Notes: a model not told the origin generated them from the sequence alone. Shown: positions 29,464 to 41,551, numbered from the stretch's first letter. The stretch is DNA of 64,000 nt from Mesorhizobium sp. STM 4661 (GCF_000359125.1 NZ_CAAF010000003.1:1-64000); one strand, 5' to 3'. Program-made: numbers and translations.

Positions 29464-30684
29464 TCAATCGGCTGGGGAGGCGAGCGCGGCAAGCTCCCGC
29501 GCATGGTCGCGCACCGGCGCCCACCGCATTAGCGCAGAGGTCGGGGGAAATGGCCATTGCGAGAGCGACGGCGCGTCGCTGCCCATGCGCCGCAGCAGCG
29601 CCGACAGATAGGCCATCAGCTCCAGCCGCTGCGCGCGCACCTTTTCCAGCGTGCGGGCGCGGATCTCCTGGCGCGGAATGGCGCGGTCGCGCAGCGTCTC
29701 GACAGCCTTCCTGATCGCGGTGGGTTCCGGCTCGGCGATCAGGCAATAGTCCCGATCGAAATAGACGTCGCGCCCGCCAAGGCTCGGTGTCGAGACGATC
29801 GGCAGCCCGGCCATCAGATATTCCATGCTGGAGTACATCGCCCCTTCCGCCGCCGACAGGCAGAGCCCGACCGCGGCCTGGTTGTAGACGCGGTTGACTT
29901 CTTCCTGAGACAGGCTCGCGGTCATGCCGTCGACGATCGGATTGGCGATGCGATGGAGCGGCGATTGCGCCTGCAGGCGGCGGAGGAAGGCGCGGGCGCC
30001 GGAAGGCGGCAGTTCGCCGATCGACGTGGCGATGTGAACGAGCCTTTCGATATCGAAGGCGAGGTAATGCCGCTTGGTGTGGGATATGCGGCCGGTATAG
30101 ACAGCGTCGAACTCGACCGGTACGTCCGGCAGCGGCCGGAACACATCCTCCGATATCATCAGATTGTGATTGGAAAAGATCGCGGTGCCGCCAACCGCTG
30201 CGATCAGGCGGCGCTCCTCCCCGGTGTTGCAGAGGAAGATGACCTCATGATCAGGGCAAAGCCTGGCATACCAGGCGAGATCCCGGCCGATCTGGTCGAC
30301 GACGGCCGGCCGCTCCAGGGTCCAGCTTGGCATCAGCAGGAATGTGGCACCCCGCGACGCCAGGCGCCGGCCGATGGCGGCGACGGAATAGAACGGGCGC
30401 GGTCCGCCCACCGGCGTATACAACACCAGCGGATCGCGGCTGACCACATGCACGGAAACCTGGATGCCGCCGTCGAGGTCGGACAGGGGACCGCGGGACG
30501 GGAGAATGAAAGGAAACCGCTTTTGCGCCGAGAGCCTGAGCTTGTCGGCGGTCCGGTTGGCGCGGCGCGCCGCCTTGAGCAGCATGTGCTGCAACGGCGA
30601 TCCGACAGGACCGATCATCTCCTCGAACGTCTCGTGCCTGTCCTTGTCCACCGCGCCCGCCAAGCTCCGATCCCGGACGATCAA
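29464..30684 (-). CDS. Glycosyltransferase (GT4-like), possibly cell-surface
   Basis: A roughly 406-residue protein with a GT-B-like C-terminal half: QAAVGLCLSAAEGAMYSSME, then YLMAGLPIVSTPSLGGRDVYFD, which looks like a GT4 donor-site E-x7-E and Gly-rich loop. In the middle NHNLMISEDVFRPLP resembles the linker before the donor domain. The N-terminal acceptor domain is not recognisable. Start uncertain: the frame opens with TTG at 30684, and GTG 30648 and ATG 30618 are alternatives. It is followed by malic enzyme and divergent from mutS, with no polysaccharide genes alongside. Confidence 0.72.
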   Translation of the reverse strand: MIVRDRSLAGAVDKDRHETFEEMIGPVGSPLQHMLLKAARRANRTADKLRLSAQKRFPFILPSRGPLSDLDGGIQVSVHVVSRDPLVLYTPVGGPRPFYSVAAIGRRLASRGATFLLMPSWTLERPAVVDQIGRDLAWYARLCPDHEVIFLCNTGEERRLIAAVGGTAIFSNHNLMISEDVFRPLPDVPVEFDAVYTGRISHTKRHYLAFDIERLVHIATSIGELPPSGARAFLRRLQAQSPLHRIANPIVDGMTASLSQEEVNRVYNQAAVGLCLSAAEGAMYSSMEYLMAGLPIVSTPSLGGRDVYFDRDYCLIAEPEPTAIRKAVETLRDRAIPRQEIRARTLEKVRAQRLELMAYLSALLRRMGSDAPSLSQWPFPPTSALMRWAPVRDHARELAALASPAD

Positions 30685-30809
30685 TATTGAGCATTCCGGC
30701 GCGAGGCAATGCCGGCGCGCTGCCCGTTACCGCGTTCGAGATCGCGGTTTCCCCTGTTTTTCAATCCGCCGGCATTAAATCGCGCCGTCACATCTGCTAG
30801 CGTGCCGGC

Positions 30810-33542
30810 ATGAACATGCACATGCCGACCGAGCCCGACGCACCGGAGGCGACGACGCCCGCGCCCGTCGCGGGCGGCGGCGCCACGCCGATGATCGAGC
30901 AGTTTATCGAGATCAAGGCGGCGAACCCGGATTCGCTGCTGTTCTACCGCATGGGCGACTTCTACGAGCTGTTCTTCGACGACGCCGAAAAGGCGAGCCG
31001 GGCGCTGGGCATCGTGCTGACCAAGCGCGGCAAGCACCAGGGCCACGACATTCCGATGTGCGGCGTGCCGGTGCATGCGGCCGACGACTATCTGCAGAAG
31101 CTGATCGGACAAGGGTTCCGCGTCGCCGTCTGCGAGCAGATCGAGGATCCGGCGGAGGCCAAGAAACGCGGCGGCAAATCGGTGGTGCGCCGCGACGTGG
31201 TGCGGCTGGTGACGCCCGGCACCATCACCGAGGACAAATTGCTGGCGCCGTCGGAATCCAGTTTCCTGATGGCGCTGGGGCGGGTCAAGGGCGGTAGCAG
31301 TGACCACTCCTTCGCGCTGGCCTGGATCGAAATCTCGACCGGCAGCTTCCGCGTGGCCGAGACCACCGCCGACCGGCTGCTCGCCGATGTGTTCCGCGTC
31401 GACCCGCGCGAATTGATCGTCGCCGAGCCGGTGTTTTACGACCCGGAGCTGAAACCGGTGTTCGACGTGCTTGGCCGCGTCGCCAGTCCGCAGCCGCCGT
31501 CGCTGTTCGATTCGGCGTCTGCCGCGGGGCGCATCGCCCGCTTCTTCGAGGTGGCGACGCCTGACAGTTTCGGCACGTTTTCGCGCGCCGAGCTGTCGGC
31601 GATCTCCGGCGCCATCGCCTATGTCGAGAAGACGCAGAAGGCAGAGCGGCCGCCGCTGTCGCGGCCCGAACGCGAGGAGCAGGGCTCGACGCTGTTCATC
31701 GACCCGGCGACGCGCGCCAATCTGGAGCTGCTGCGCACCTTGTCCGGCAGCCGCGACGGCTCGCTGTTCAAGGCGATCGACCGCACGGTGACCGGTGGCG
31801 GCGCAAGGCTGCTCGCCGACCGGCTGATGGCGCCGCTGACCGACCCGGCGGCGATCGGCGCCAGGCTGGACTCGGTGTCGCTCTTCCGTGCCGAGACGCG
31901 ACTCTGCCAGGCAGTGCGATCGAGCCTGAAAAGCGTCGCCGACATGCCGCGCGCGCTGTCCAGGCTGGCGCTCAATCGCGGCGGCCCGCGCGATCTCGGT
32001 GCGCTGCGCGCCGGCTTCGAGGCGGCGGGCACGATTGCCGAATTGTTTGGAGAAACCGCACTGCCCGTGGAGCTGGAGGCGGCGCTTGATGCCATCAAGG
32101 CATTGCCGCACGCGCTGGCCAACCATCTGGCGCAGGCGCTCGGCGAGGAATTGCCGCTGCTGAAGCGCGACGGCGGCTTCATCCGCGGCGACTACAATGC
32201 CGAACTCGATGAGATGCGGGCGCTGCGCGATGAGTCGCGAAAAGTGATTGCCGGGCTGGAGCGCTCGCTGATCGAGGAGACCGGCATCCGCTCGCTGAAA
32301 ATCCGGCACAACAATGTGCTGGGGTACTATATCGAGGTGACCGCCAACCACCATTCGATCATGACCGGCAGCGACGGGGCGAAGGCGCGGTTCATCCATC
32401 GCCAGACGATGGCCAACGCCATGCGCTTCACCACGACGGAGCTGGCCGAGCTGGAATCGAAGATCGCCAATGCCGCCGACCGGGCGCTGAGCATCGAGCT
32501 TGCCGCCTTCGACCGGCTGACGGCAGAAGCGGTCGGTGAGGCGGATAAAATCCGCGCCGGCGCCGAGGCGCTTGCCGTGCTCGACGTCTCGGCAGCCCTT
32601 GCCCTGCTTTCGGAAAGCGAAGCGTGGTGCCGGCCGGTGGTGGATGCAGGCCTTGCCTTCGAGATTTCGGGCGGGCGGCACCCGGTGGTCGAGCAGGCGC
32701 TGCGGCGTTCGGGCGAAGGCCCGTTCGTCGCCAATGATTGCGATCTGTCGCCGGAAGATGGGGCGAAGAACGGCGCGATCTGGCTTTTGACCGGCCCCAA
32801 CATGGGCGGCAAGTCGACTTTCCTCAGGCAGAACGCGCTGATCGCCATCCTTGCGCAGACCGGCTCGTTCGTGCCGGCGGCATCAGCCCATATCGGCGTG
32901 GTCGACCGGCTGTTCTCGCGGGTCGGCGCCTCCGACGACCTGGCGCGCGGCCGCTCGACCTTCATGGTCGAGATGGTGGAAACGGCGGCGATCCTCAACC
33001 AGGCCGGCGAGCGCGCGCTGGTCATCCTCGACGAGATCGGTCGCGGCACCGCGACCTTCGACGGCCTGTCGATCGCCTGGGCGGCGGTCGAATATCTGCA
33101 CGAGAAGAACCGCTGCCGGGCGATCTTCGCTACCCATTTCCACGAGATGACGGCGCTGGCGGGGAAACTGCCGCGGCTGCACAACGTCACCATGCGGGTC
33201 AAGGAATGGGAGGGCGACGTCGTCTTCCTGCACGAGGTCGGCAAGGGTGCGGCCGACCGCTCCTATGGCGTGCAGGTGGCGCGGCTGGCCGGCCTGCCGG
33301 AAGCCGTGGTTGGCCGCGCCAAGGAAGTTCTGCACCAGCTGGAAGAAGGCGAGGTTTCGGGCAAGGCCAACCGGCTGGTCGACGACCTGCCGCTGTTTGC
33401 GGTGGCGGTGAAGCGGGAAGTACCTAGGCCGGTGAAGGACGATGCGCTGGGTGCCGCACTCGGCGCGATCAACCCTGACGAGATGACGCCGAGGGAGGCG
33501 CTGGAGGCGCTGTACAGGCTGAAGGGGCTGGCGGGGAGGTAG
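30810..33542 (+). CDS. mutS: DNA mismatch repair protein MutS
   Basis: A 910-residue MutS that recognises mismatches. The N-terminal mismatch-binding domain contains [20 protein letters not shown], with the Phe-x-Glu finger. Connector, core and clamp domains follow. The ABC ATPase carries Walker [20 protein letters not shown]-type signature [19 protein letters not shown] and ATHFHEM. A C-terminal tail with the dimerisation region ends at 33542. The start at 30810 gives the usual short acidic N-extension. It is full length and intact. Confidence 0.97.
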   Translation: MNMHMPTEPDAPEATTPAPVAGGGATPMIEQFIEIKAANPDSLLFYRMGDFYELFFDDAEKASRALGIVLTKRGKHQGHDIPMCGVPVHAADDYLQKLIGQGFRVAVCEQIEDPAEAKKRGGKSVVRRDVVRLVTPGTITEDKLLAPSESSFLMALGRVKGGSSDHSFALAWIEISTGSFRVAETTADRLLADVFRVDPRELIVAEPVFYDPELKPVFDVLGRVASPQPPSLFDSASAAGRIARFFEVATPDSFGTFSRAELSAISGAIAYVEKTQKAERPPLSRPEREEQGSTLFIDPATRANLELLRTLSGSRDGSLFKAIDRTVTGGGARLLADRLMAPLTDPAAIGARLDSVSLFRAETRLCQAVRSSLKSVADMPRALSRLALNRGGPRDLGALRAGFEAAGTIAELFGETALPVELEAALDAIKALPHALANHLAQALGEELPLLKRDGGFIRGDYNAELDEMRALRDESRKVIAGLERSLIEETGIRSLKIRHNNVLGYYIEVTANHHSIMTGSDGAKARFIHRQTMANAMRFTTTELAELESKIANAADRALSIELAAFDRLTAEAVGEADKIRAGAEALAVLDVSAALALLSESEAWCRPVVDAGLAFEISGGRHPVVEQALRRSGEGPFVANDCDLSPEDGAKNGAIWLLTGPNMGGKSTFLRQNALIAILAQTGSFVPAASAHIGVVDRLFSRVGASDDLARGRSTFMVEMVETAAILNQAGERALVILDEIGRGTATFDGLSIAWAAVEYLHEKNRCRAIFATHFHEMTALAGKLPRLHNVTMRVKEWEGDVVFLHEVGKGAADRSYGVQVARLAGLPEAVVGRAKEVLHQLEEGEVSGKANRLVDDLPLFAVAVKREVPRPVKDDALGAALGAINPDEMTPREALEALYRLKGLAGR

Positions 33543-33576
33543 ATGGCGAGTTGCTTCGTCCGACGGCGTTCCTTCG

Positions 33577-33735
33577 CACCCCCTCTGTCCTGCCGGACAT
33601 CTCCCCCGCAAGGGGGAGATCGGCAGCTTTGCCGACTGCGCTCTTCCTGCAACGTCGGCGATTGGCGAAAGCGATGACGACATCCAATCTCCCCCCTTGC
33701 GGGGGAGATGTCCGGCAGGACAGAGGGGGGTGGGC
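33577..33735. repeat. RPE-type long palindrome (second copy)
   Basis: CCCCCTCTGTCCTGCCGG at the left end mirrors CCGGCAGGACAGAGGG at the right, with inner hairpins around CTCCCCC/GGGGGAG and a middle containing TCGGCGATTGGCGAAAGC. It belongs to the same family as 20490-20645 and 49495-49713, and lies between the convergent mutS and aldo/keto reductase genes. Confidence 0.85.
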
Positions 33736-33760
33736 GGGAACGCGGCCTGAGCCACTACCC

Positions 33761-34606
33761 TCAAATCATCTCCAAACCACGCTTGCGGGTCGGCGGCGGG
33801 AAGGCGCGGTCGAGATCGGCGAGATCTTCCGGGGTGAGCTCGATGTCGAGCGCGGCGACGTTCTGGCGGACATGCTCCTGTCGGCTGGCCTTGGGAATGG
33901 CGATGACGCCGTCCTGGCGCATCACCCAGGCAAGCGCGATTTGCGCCGGCGTGGCGTCGTGGCGGGCGGCGATGGCTTCGAGCCTGGCGTTGCGCGCCAG
34001 CGCGCCCTGATCGACCGGCGAATAGGCCATCAGCGGAATGCCGCGCTGCCGGCTCCAGGGCGAAAGGTCGAATTCGGGGCCGCGCTGGGACAGATTGTAG
34101 AGGATCTGGTTGGTCTGGACATAGCCGCCGTCCGGCAGGTCGACCAGTTGCTCCATCTCGTGGGTGTCGAAATTGCTGACGCCCCAGTGGCGAATCTTGC
34201 CGGCCTTCTTCAAGGCTTCGAAGGCCTCGACGGTTTCCTCCAGCGGCACGCTGCCGGGCCAATGCAGCAGATAGAGATCGATGCGATCGGTGGCGAGGCG
34301 CTTCAGGCTGTTCTCGCAGGCGCGCGCCACGCCGGCGCGCGAGGCGTTGGACGGCAGCACCTTGGAGACCAGGACGGTCTCGTCGCGGCGCCTGGCAATG
34401 GCCTCCGCCACCACTTCCTCGGCGCCGCCGCTGGCATACATTTCGGCTGTGTCGATCAGCGTCATGCCGAGGTCCAGCCCGAGCTTCAGGGCGTTCACCT
34501 CATCGGCACGGCGACGAGCATCCTCGCCCATCTTCCACGTGCCCTGGCCAAGCACCGGAACGGCTTCGCCGGAGGGCAGCGTGGTCGTTCTTATTACTGA
34601 TGGCAT
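33761..34606 (-). CDS. Aldo/keto reductase
   Basis: A 281-residue NADPH-dependent reductase. The catalytic tetrad can be placed as Asp and Tyr in [15 protein letters not shown], Lys in [10 protein letters not shown] and His in [10 protein letters not shown]. The cofactor loop [15 protein letters not shown] lies near the C-terminus. The start is the ATG at 34606 with GGGAG about six bases upstream; a longer frame to 34810 is not conserved. Physiological substrate unknown. Confidence 0.92.
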   Translation of the reverse strand: MPSVIRTTTLPSGEAVPVLGQGTWKMGEDARRRADEVNALKLGLDLGMTLIDTAEMYASGGAEEVVAEAIARRRDETVLVSKVLPSNASRAGVARACENSLKRLATDRIDLYLLHWPGSVPLEETVEAFEALKKAGKIRHWGVSNFDTHEMEQLVDLPDGGYVQTNQILYNLSQRGPEFDLSPWSRQRGIPLMAYSPVDQGALARNARLEAIAARHDATPAQIALAWVMRQDGVIAIPKASRQEHVRQNVAALDIELTPEDLADLDRAFPPPTRKRGLEMI

Positions 34607-34697
34607 GGCGTGCTCCCGGCATGATCGGCGCGCATCGCACCACAACCGCCGGGAGAAATCCAGATGACGGTCCGGACTCCGATCACGGCGGGCGCGA

Positions 34698-35084
34698 TCA
34701 CTTCGCCGGATAGGCGGCGAGCCAGGCCTGCAACTGCTTGATCTCGGCTTCCTGCGCGGCGATGACCGCTTCGGCCAGCTTGCGGATTTCCGGATCCTTG
34801 CCGTTGGCAAGCTCGACCTTGGCCATGTCGATCGCCGCCTGGTGATGCGGGATCATGCGGCGGGCGAAGTCGACATCGGCGTTGCCGGAAGATTCGATCG
34901 CCATCATGTCGGCGTGCATCTTGTCCATCGCCGCCTTGTAGCCATCGGTGGAAGGGCTTTGCGCGCTCATCGCGCCCATGTCGTGTTTCATTTCTTGGGA
35001 CTGCGCCGGCATACTTTCGAGAAAAACGGCAAGCAGCATTCCCGCCGCCATCAGCAACAGCACGATCTTTTTAGCCAAGGTCAT
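34698..35084 (-). CDS. DUF305-family periplasmic protein, copper-associated
   Basis: A 128-residue exported protein. Residues 1-28 form a signal peptide ([20 protein letters not shown]). The mature part has the DUF305 four-helix pattern: Met/His-rich [11 protein letters not shown], then MDKMHADMM, then [20 protein letters not shown]. The start is the ATG at 35084, with AGGAG seven bases upstream, rather than a TTG two codons earlier. Proteins of this family often accompany copper-resistance genes, and the Met/His content fits metal binding. It lies 43 bp downstream of the broken copA-type gene, in the same orientation, and probably shares its transcript. Confidence 0.85.
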   Translation of the reverse strand: MTLAKKIVLLLMAAGMLLAVFLESMPAQSQEMKHDMGAMSAQSPSTDGYKAAMDKMHADMMAIESSGNADVDFARRMIPHHQAAIDMAKVELANGKDPEIRKLAEAVIAAQEAEIKQLQAWLAAYPAK

Positions 35085-35127
35085 CCACAATCTCCTGTTG
35101 AATGGATTTCGTATTTGGGGGCTTCAC

Positions 35128-37630
35128 TCAGAGTTTCAACGTCCTGAGCCGCAAAGCGCTGGCGATGACCGACACCGAGGACAGGCTCATCGCCGCTGCC
35201 GCCACCATCGGCGACAACAGCGTCCCGGTGAGCGGATAGAGCACGCCGGCCGCGACCGGCACGCCAAGCACATTGTAGAGGAAGGCGAAAAACAGGTTCT
35301 GGCGGATGTTGCGGATGGTTGCCTGGGCGAGCGTTCGGGCCCGGACGATGCCGTTGAGATCGCCCTTGACCAGCGTGATCCCGGCGCTTTCGACCGCGAC
35401 ATCGGCGCCGGTGCCCATGGCGATACCGACATCGGCGGCGGCCAGCGCCGGTGCGTCGTTGACGCCGTCGCCGGCCATCGCCACCCCGGCGCCCCTGGCG
35501 CGCAGTTCCTCGACAAGTGCTGCTTTCTGTTCCGGCAGCAGCCCGGCACGCACTTCGTCGATGCCAAGCTTCTTCGCGATGGCCCTGGCGGTGCGCTCAT
35601 TGTCGCCGGTCGCCATGATGATCTTCAGCCCGCGGCCGTGCAGCGCCCTGATCGCCTCGGCCGTCGTCGCCTTGATCGGGTCGGCGACAGCGACAAGGCC
35701 GGCCAGCTTCTTGCCGAAAGCAACGAACATCACGGTCTTGCCGTCGACCTGCAGCGCCTCAGCAGCGGCCGAGAGCGATGCGGTGTCGATGCCGAGATCG
35801 GCCATCATCGCGGCATTGCCGAGCACGACCTTCTTTCCCGACACCATACCGGAAACGCCCTTGCCGGTGACCGCCTCGAAATCGCGGGCCTCTGAGACCT
35901 TCAAGCCCCGTTCGCCGGCGCCCTCGACGATGGCCTCGGCCAGCGGATGCTCCGAGCCTTTTTCCAGCGCGGCGGCGAGTGCCAGCAGTTCGTCTTCCAA
36001 CAGGCCTTCGACTGCGACGACATCGGTCAATTTCGGCCGGCCTTCGGTCAGCGTTCCGGTCTTGTCGACGATCAGCGTGTCGACCGAAGCAAAACGTTCG
36101 AGTGCGGCCGCCTCCTTGATCAGCACGCCGGCATGCGCACCGCGTCCGGTGGCGGTCATGATCGACATCGGCGTGGCAAGACCGAGCGCGCATGGACAGG
36201 CGATGATCAATACCGAGACCGCCGAGACGATGGCAAAGACCAGGCTGGGCTGCGGGCCGAAGACCGCCCATGCGACGAAGGCAAGGATCGCGACCAGCAC
36301 CACGGCCGGTACGAAGTAGAAGGAGACGCGGTCGGCCAAGCCCTGAATCGGCGCGCGCGAGCGCTGCGCCTTGGCGACAAGCTCGACGATCCGGGCCAGC
36401 GTGGTCTCAGCGCCGATCCGCTCGGCGCGCATGATCAGCGAGCCGTTCTTGTTGAGCGTGCCGCCGGTCAAAGCATCGCCTCGGTTTTTCGACCGGCAGC
36501 GGCTCGCCTGTGATCATCGATTCGTCGATGGAAGAGCGGCCCTCGAGCACGATGCCGTCGACCGGCACGGCATCGCCGGGGCGGATGCGCAGGCGGTCGC
36601 CGGCTTTGACCGCGTCGAGCGGCACGTCGTTTTCGGAGCCGTCCTCGCCAATCCGCCGCGCCGTCTTCGGCGCAAGGTCGAGCAGCGCGCGGATCGCCGA
36701 GCCGGTTTTTTCCCGGGCGCGCAGTTCCAGCACCTGGCCCAGGAACACCAGCGCCACGATGACGGCGGCCGCCTCGAAATAGACCGGCACGGTGCCGTCA
36801 TGACCGCGGAACTGGTGCGGGAAGATGTCCGGAAACAGCGTGGCGACGACGCTGTAGACATAAGCGGCGCCAACGCCGAGCGAAATCAGCGTCCACATGT
36901 TGGGGCTGCGGTTGAGAACCGAATCCCAGCCGCGATGGAAGAAGGGAAAGGCGGCCCACAGCACCACCGGGCTCGCCAGCACCAGTTCCAGCCAGACCTT
37001 CGTCCGATCGTCGATGAAGGCTTGAAAGGTCAGACCGAGCATCGGCGCCATGGCAATGATCAGCAACGGCACGGACAGCGCCGCGCTTACCCAGAAGCGC
37101 CTGGTGAAGTCGATCAGCTCCGGGTTCGGGCCTTCATCGCCGCTCGGCACGCCCATCGGTTCCAGCGCCATGCCGCAGATCGGGCAGGAGCCCGGCTTGT
37201 CGCGGACGATTTGCGGATGCATCGGGCAGGTGTATTGCGTGCCTTTCGGCATCGCCCGCGATTCCGGCCTGTCGCCAAGATATTTTGCCGGCTCCGCCTC
37301 GAATTTCGCCTGGCAAGCGGCCGAACAGAAATAGAAGCCCTGGCCCTCGTGCCGGAAAAAGTGCTTCGCGGTGGCGCGGTCCACGCTCATGCCGCAGACG
37401 GGATCGATGGCCGTCAGGTATTTCTCCGGCTCGGCGACGAATTTCTGGCGGCAGCGCTCGCTGCAAAAATGATGGAGCTGACCGCCATGCTCGGCCGTCG
37501 GCTTGCCGGCGGCAGGATCGACGGTCATGCCGCAGACCGGATCGCGGACGACGGCATCCGCGGCGGACGGAGCTTCCTTCGCCGAGCAGCAGCCGCCATG
37601 CGCGCGATGATCGTGGCCGGAATGGGTCAT
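35128..37630 (-). pseudogene. copA: CopA-type heavy-metal P1B ATPase, interrupted by a frameshift
   Basis: Two overlapping frames together make one complete Cu-type ATPase. The first (start ATG 37630) has His/Cys-rich [15 protein letters not shown], two YHS-like motifs (DPVCGMTVD and DPVCGMSVD), the YTCPMHPQ...GSCPICGM metal-binding segment, membrane helices and the actuator loop to [11 protein letters not shown]. The reading then breaks at about 36481-36489 (AAAAA then CCGAGGCGAT on the minus strand). The second frame resumes with [20 protein letters not shown], the CPC motif [33 protein letters not shown] and [20 protein letters not shown], and ends at 35128. One extra base, or two missing, explains the break. 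Apart from that the gene looks well kept and has a CueR-type promoter. It may be a recent mutation or a sequencing error. Confidence 0.85.
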
Positions 37631-37662
37631 GCGAAAAGCCTCTGTGTCTCGATCTCTAGGCG

Positions 37663-37693
37663 GAAGTAGTGCTTCCAGTAACTGGAAGGTCAA
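37663..37693 (-). promoter_or_regulatory. MerR/CueR-type promoter with 19-bp spacer
   Basis: On the minus strand: TTGACC (37693-37688), 19 bp, then TACTTC (37668-37663). Between them CTTCCAGT-T-ACTGGAAG (37688-37672) is a perfect 8+1+8 dyad. The overlong spacer carrying the ACCTTCC...GGAAG dyad is the hallmark of CueR/HmrR-regulated copA promoters. The copA-type start lies 33 bp downstream. Confidence 0.8.
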
Positions 37694-37818
37694 GGGGCCG
37701 GCTTCGATTTTTCGCAACTGCCCCACTTCGATCCGCATGAGCGGAAAAAACCGCACGCTTATGCGCCGGTGTGCTATGGACGCCACCACTTTTGGACAAC
37801 CGCGTCGATCCCGTTCAA

Positions 37819-38670
37819 ATGAAATGTCTGGTCATCAACCTCGATCGGTCCCGCGACAGGCTCGCCCACATGACGGCCGAGTTTGCCCGGATCGGCGTTG
37901 CGTTGGAACGGGTTGCGGCGATCGACGCGCAGGATCGGCCCGACCTCGCCCTTATGCCGCTGCGCGTCAAGCGCAAATCGCCGCTGCGCATGACGGACGC
38001 CGAGATCGCCTGCTTCCTCAGCCATAGAGCTTGCTGGGCGATCATCGCGGCCGGCGACGATGCCTACGGCGCCATCTTCGAGGACGATATCGTCTTTTCG
38101 GCGAAGGCCGGCGCATTGCTTGCCGATGCCGGCTGGATTCCGGCCGATGCCGATATCGTCAAGCTGGAGACGTTCTTCAAGAAAACGACTATCGCGCGAA
38201 AGCGCGTTTCGGCAGGTCACGGCTTTTTCATGTCCAGGCTCCACCGAACCCATATCGGCACAGCCGGCTACATCCTTTCAAGGCAAGCCGCGCGCGACCT
38301 TGTCGATGCCACGGGGGACATCGGCATTCCGGTCGATCACGTCGTCTTCAACCCGAGCCTGGCAACGTCGTCCAGCAAGACCATCTACCAGCTCGTTCCG
38401 GCGCTTTGCGCGCAGGACCAGTTCCTGGGCGACAGGGCTGTCGGAATGCCGAGCCTGCTCAAGCAGGATCGCGGCGAGCAGCGTGACGTAATCGAGATGA
38501 TCAAAAGACGCAGGAAGACGGGATTGAACAAAATCAGGACCGAGATCAAGCGGATAGCGGAACAGATTTCCGACCTCTGCCGGCTGCGGCAAGAGACAAT
38601 CATCCCATTCGACTATCGCGGAGAACGTATCCGCCCGCCCCATACCCAGCGCCGCGAAAACGCGCTATAG
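37819..38670 (+). CDS. Glycosyltransferase family 25 protein
   Basis: A 283-residue GT25 (LPS-type galactosyl/glucosyltransferase) family protein. It starts [18 protein letters not shown] and contains [15 protein letters not shown], then [10 protein letters not shown] (the DxD-like EDD), then [17 protein letters not shown]. The layout fits LPS or capsule sugar transferases acting at the cytoplasmic face. The ATG at 37819 is the conserved start, although its ribosome site is weak. It is divergent from the copA-type gene and 33 bp upstream of glnD. It is not next to other surface-polysaccharide genes. Confidence 0.85.
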   Translation: MKCLVINLDRSRDRLAHMTAEFARIGVALERVAAIDAQDRPDLALMPLRVKRKSPLRMTDAEIACFLSHRACWAIIAAGDDAYGAIFEDDIVFSAKAGALLADAGWIPADADIVKLETFFKKTTIARKRVSAGHGFFMSRLHRTHIGTAGYILSRQAARDLVDATGDIGIPVDHVVFNPSLATSSSKTIYQLVPALCAQDQFLGDRAVGMPSLLKQDRGEQRDVIEMIKRRRKTGLNKIRTEIKRIAEQISDLCRLRQETIIPFDYRGERIRPPHTQRRENAL

Positions 38671-38703
38671 ACGCCGCCGAAACGGCGAGGCCGACCAGCA
38701 CTT

Positions 38704-41505
38704 ATGGCAAAAATAACCCTGAAGCTCGACGAATTGATCGACGGCGAAGCCTTGCGCCGCGACATGACCGCGCTGACCACGGCCACGGCAGGCAACGGCG
38801 CCGGGCAGGCTGCGCGTAGCGGCGTTCTCCAGCTTCTCAAAAGCCGGCTCAACGAGGGCCGCACGATCGCCGAACGCATGCTGATGGAGGATGGCGGCGG
38901 CACCGCCTGCGCCGCCCGGCTGTCGCATCTCATGGACGAAATCATCCGCGCGCTTTACGATTTCGCGGCGACCCATGTCTATCGCGTGAAAAACCCGTCA
39001 TCGGCCGAACGCATGGCCGTCGTCGCGGTCGGCGGCTATGGTCGCGGCACGCTGGCGCCGGGGTCCGACATCGATCTCTTGTTCCTGCTGCCCTACAAGC
39101 AGACGCCATGGGGCGAGCAGATCGTCGAATACATGCTCTATATGCTGTGGGATCTCGGGCTGAAGGTCGGCCACGCCACCCGCAACATCGACGAATGCCT
39201 CAGGCTGTCGCGCACCGACATCACCATCCGCACCTCGATCCTGGAAGCGCGCTTCCTGTGGGGCGAGCAGAAGCTCTATGACGAGCTCCTGCTGCGCTTC
39301 GACCGCGAGGTGGTGCGCACGACCGGCCCTGAATATGTGCAGGCCAAGCTCGCCGAGCGCGACGAGCGCCATGCCAAGGCCGGCGAAAGCCGCTATCTCG
39401 TCGAACCCAATGTCAAGGACGGCAAGGGCGGCCTGCGCGACCTGCAGACGCTGTTCTGGATCGGCAAGTATTTCTACCGGGTGCGCACCGGCGAGGAGCT
39501 GGTCGACAAGGGCGTCTTCACCGATGCCGAGTACCGGGAATTCCAGAAGGCCGAGGATTTCCTGTGGGCCGTGCGCTGCCACATGCATTTCCTCACCGGC
39601 AAGGCCGAGGAGCGGCTGCACTTCGACATCCAGCGCGAAATCGCCGAGCGGCTGGGCTACACCACCCATCCGGGCCTGTCGGCGGTCGAGCGCTTCATGA
39701 AGCACTACTTCCTCGTCGCCAAGGATGTTGGAGACCTGACCCGCATCTTCTGCGCGGCGCTCGAGGAGGAGCAGGCCAAGCATGTGCCGGGTTTCAACCG
39801 CATCTTCCTCACCTTCTCGCGCCGCAAGCGCAAGCTTGCCGGCACGTCCGATTTCATTGTCGACAACCACCGTATCAACATCGCCGACGACCAGGTGTTC
39901 GAGCGCGATCCGGTCAATCTCTTGAGGCTGTTCTGGTTCGCCGACAAGCACGGGCTGGAGTTCCATCCCGATGCGCTGAAGCTTCTGACCCGGTCGCTCG
40001 GCCTTGTCGGCAAGGCGCTGCGCCGCGACGAGGAGGCCAACCGGCTGTTCCTCGACATATTGACCTCGGACCGCAATGCCGAGCTCAATCTCAGGCGCAT
40101 GAACGAGGCGGGCTTGCTCGCAAAGCTGATCCCGGATTTCGGCAAGATCGTCGCCATGATGCAGTTTTCGATGTACCACCACTATACGGTCGACGAGCAC
40201 CTGATCCGCTGCATCGGCGTGCTGGCCGAAATCGAGCGCGGCGACGGCGAAAAGCTCCATCCGCTCTCGCACACACTGATGCCGGGGCTGAGGAAGAGCC
40301 GCGAGGCGCTCTATGTCGCGGTGCTCCTGCACGACATCGCCAAGGGACGACCGGAGGACCATTCCGAGGTGGGCGCCCGGATCGCGCGGCGCATCTGCCC
40401 GCATATGGGGCTCTCGCCAGCCGATACCGAAACGGTCGCCTGGCTGGTCGAGAACCATCTCGTGATGTCGATGACGGCGCAGACCCGCGACCTCAACGAC
40501 CGCAAGACGATCGAGGATTTCGCGGCGATCGTGCAATCGGTCGAGCGGCTCAAGATGCTGCTGATCCTCACCGTCTGCGATATCAGGGGCGTCGGCCCGG
40601 GCGTGTGGAACGGCTGGAAAGGGCAATTGCTGCGCACGCTCTACTACGAGACCGAGCTATTGCTGACCGGCGGATTCTCGGAAGTGTCGCGCGCCAAGCG
40701 GACGGCCGCGGCGCGCGAACGGCTGGCCGAGGCGCTTGCCGAATGGCCCGAAAAGGCCCGCAAGCGCTATGTCGGCCTGCATTACGAGAACTATCTGCTG
40801 ACGGTCGATCTCGCCGACCAGCTCCGCCATGCCGAATTCATCCGCGAGGCGGATGCGTCGGGCAAGAAGCTGGCCACCATGGTCAAGACCCATCAGTTCG
40901 AGGCGGTGACCGAGATCACCGTTCTGGCGCAGGATCATCCGCGCCTGCTTTCGGTCATCGCCGGGGCCTGCGTGGCGGCCGGCGGCAACATCGTCGACGC
41001 GCAGATCTTCACCACCTCCGATGGGCGGGCGCTGGACACCATCCTGATCTCGAGGGAATTCGACCTTGACGAAGACGAGCGCCGCCGCGCCGAGCGCGTC
41101 GGCCGGCTGATCGAGGACGTGCTGTCAGGCAAGAGCTGGCTGCCAGAGATGATCGAGAAACGCACCAAGCCGCGGCGCGGCGCCAAGGTGTTCCGCATTC
41201 CGCCGCGCGCCGAAATCCGCAACACGCTGTCGAACCGGTTTTCCGTGATCGAGGTCGAGGGGCTGGACCGGCCGGGCCTGCTTTCGGAGATCACCGGGGT
41301 GCTGTCGGACCTGTCGCTCGACATCGCGTCGGCCCATATCACCACCTTCGGCGAGAAGGTCATCGACACTTTCTACGTCACCGACCTTACCGGCCAGAAG
41401 ATCGACAGCCCGGCGCGCACCACCGCCATCCATAACAGGCTGATCGCAGCACTCGAAGGCACAGTGCCCGAGCGTGGCGGCAAGGCCAAGGCGGCCGCCG
41501 AGTGA
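38704..41505 (+). CDS. glnD: Bifunctional uridylyltransferase/uridylyl-removing enzyme
   Basis: A 933-residue GlnD, the glutamine sensor that uridylylates and de-uridylylates PII (GlnB/GlnK). The nucleotidyltransferase domain has [20 protein letters not shown]. The central HD hydrolase has [17 protein letters not shown]. Two C-terminal ACT domains contain [20 protein letters not shown] and [20 protein letters not shown]. All active-site motifs are intact. It lies 46 bp before murJ, an order seen in many Rhizobiales. Confidence 0.97.
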   Translation: MAKITLKLDELIDGEALRRDMTALTTATAGNGAGQAARSGVLQLLKSRLNEGRTIAERMLMEDGGGTACAARLSHLMDEIIRALYDFAATHVYRVKNPSSAERMAVVAVGGYGRGTLAPGSDIDLLFLLPYKQTPWGEQIVEYMLYMLWDLGLKVGHATRNIDECLRLSRTDITIRTSILEARFLWGEQKLYDELLLRFDREVVRTTGPEYVQAKLAERDERHAKAGESRYLVEPNVKDGKGGLRDLQTLFWIGKYFYRVRTGEELVDKGVFTDAEYREFQKAEDFLWAVRCHMHFLTGKAEERLHFDIQREIAERLGYTTHPGLSAVERFMKHYFLVAKDVGDLTRIFCAALEEEQAKHVPGFNRIFLTFSRRKRKLAGTSDFIVDNHRINIADDQVFERDPVNLLRLFWFADKHGLEFHPDALKLLTRSLGLVGKALRRDEEANRLFLDILTSDRNAELNLRRMNEAGLLAKLIPDFGKIVAMMQFSMYHHYTVDEHLIRCIGVLAEIERGDGEKLHPLSHTLMPGLRKSREALYVAVLLHDIAKGRPEDHSEVGARIARRICPHMGLSPADTETVAWLVENHLVMSMTAQTRDLNDRKTIEDFAAIVQSVERLKMLLILTVCDIRGVGPGVWNGWKGQLLRTLYYETELLLTGGFSEVSRAKRTAAARERLAEALAEWPEKARKRYVGLHYENYLLTVDLADQLRHAEFIREADASGKKLATMVKTHQFEAVTEITVLAQDHPRLLSVIAGACVAAGGNIVDAQIFTTSDGRALDTILISREFDLDEDERRRAERVGRLIEDVLSGKSWLPEMIEKRTKPRRGAKVFRIPPRAEIRNTLSNRFSVIEVEGLDRPGLLSEITGVLSDLSLDIASAHITTFGEKVIDTFYVTDLTGQKIDSPARTTAIHNRLIAALEGTVPERGGKAKAAAE

Positions 41506-41551
41506 CGACGACCATCTATTTGTCCCAATCCCACAGGCAGTCTCCAAGCGC

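Noticed and set aside
36470-36495. Programmed ribosomal frameshift in copA
   Set aside because: The needed shift is +1 (or -2), and the codons GAA AAA CCG do not form the X-XXY-YYZ slippery heptamer of -1 frameshifting. E. coli copA frameshifting is -1 and elsewhere in the gene. A mutation or read error is simpler.
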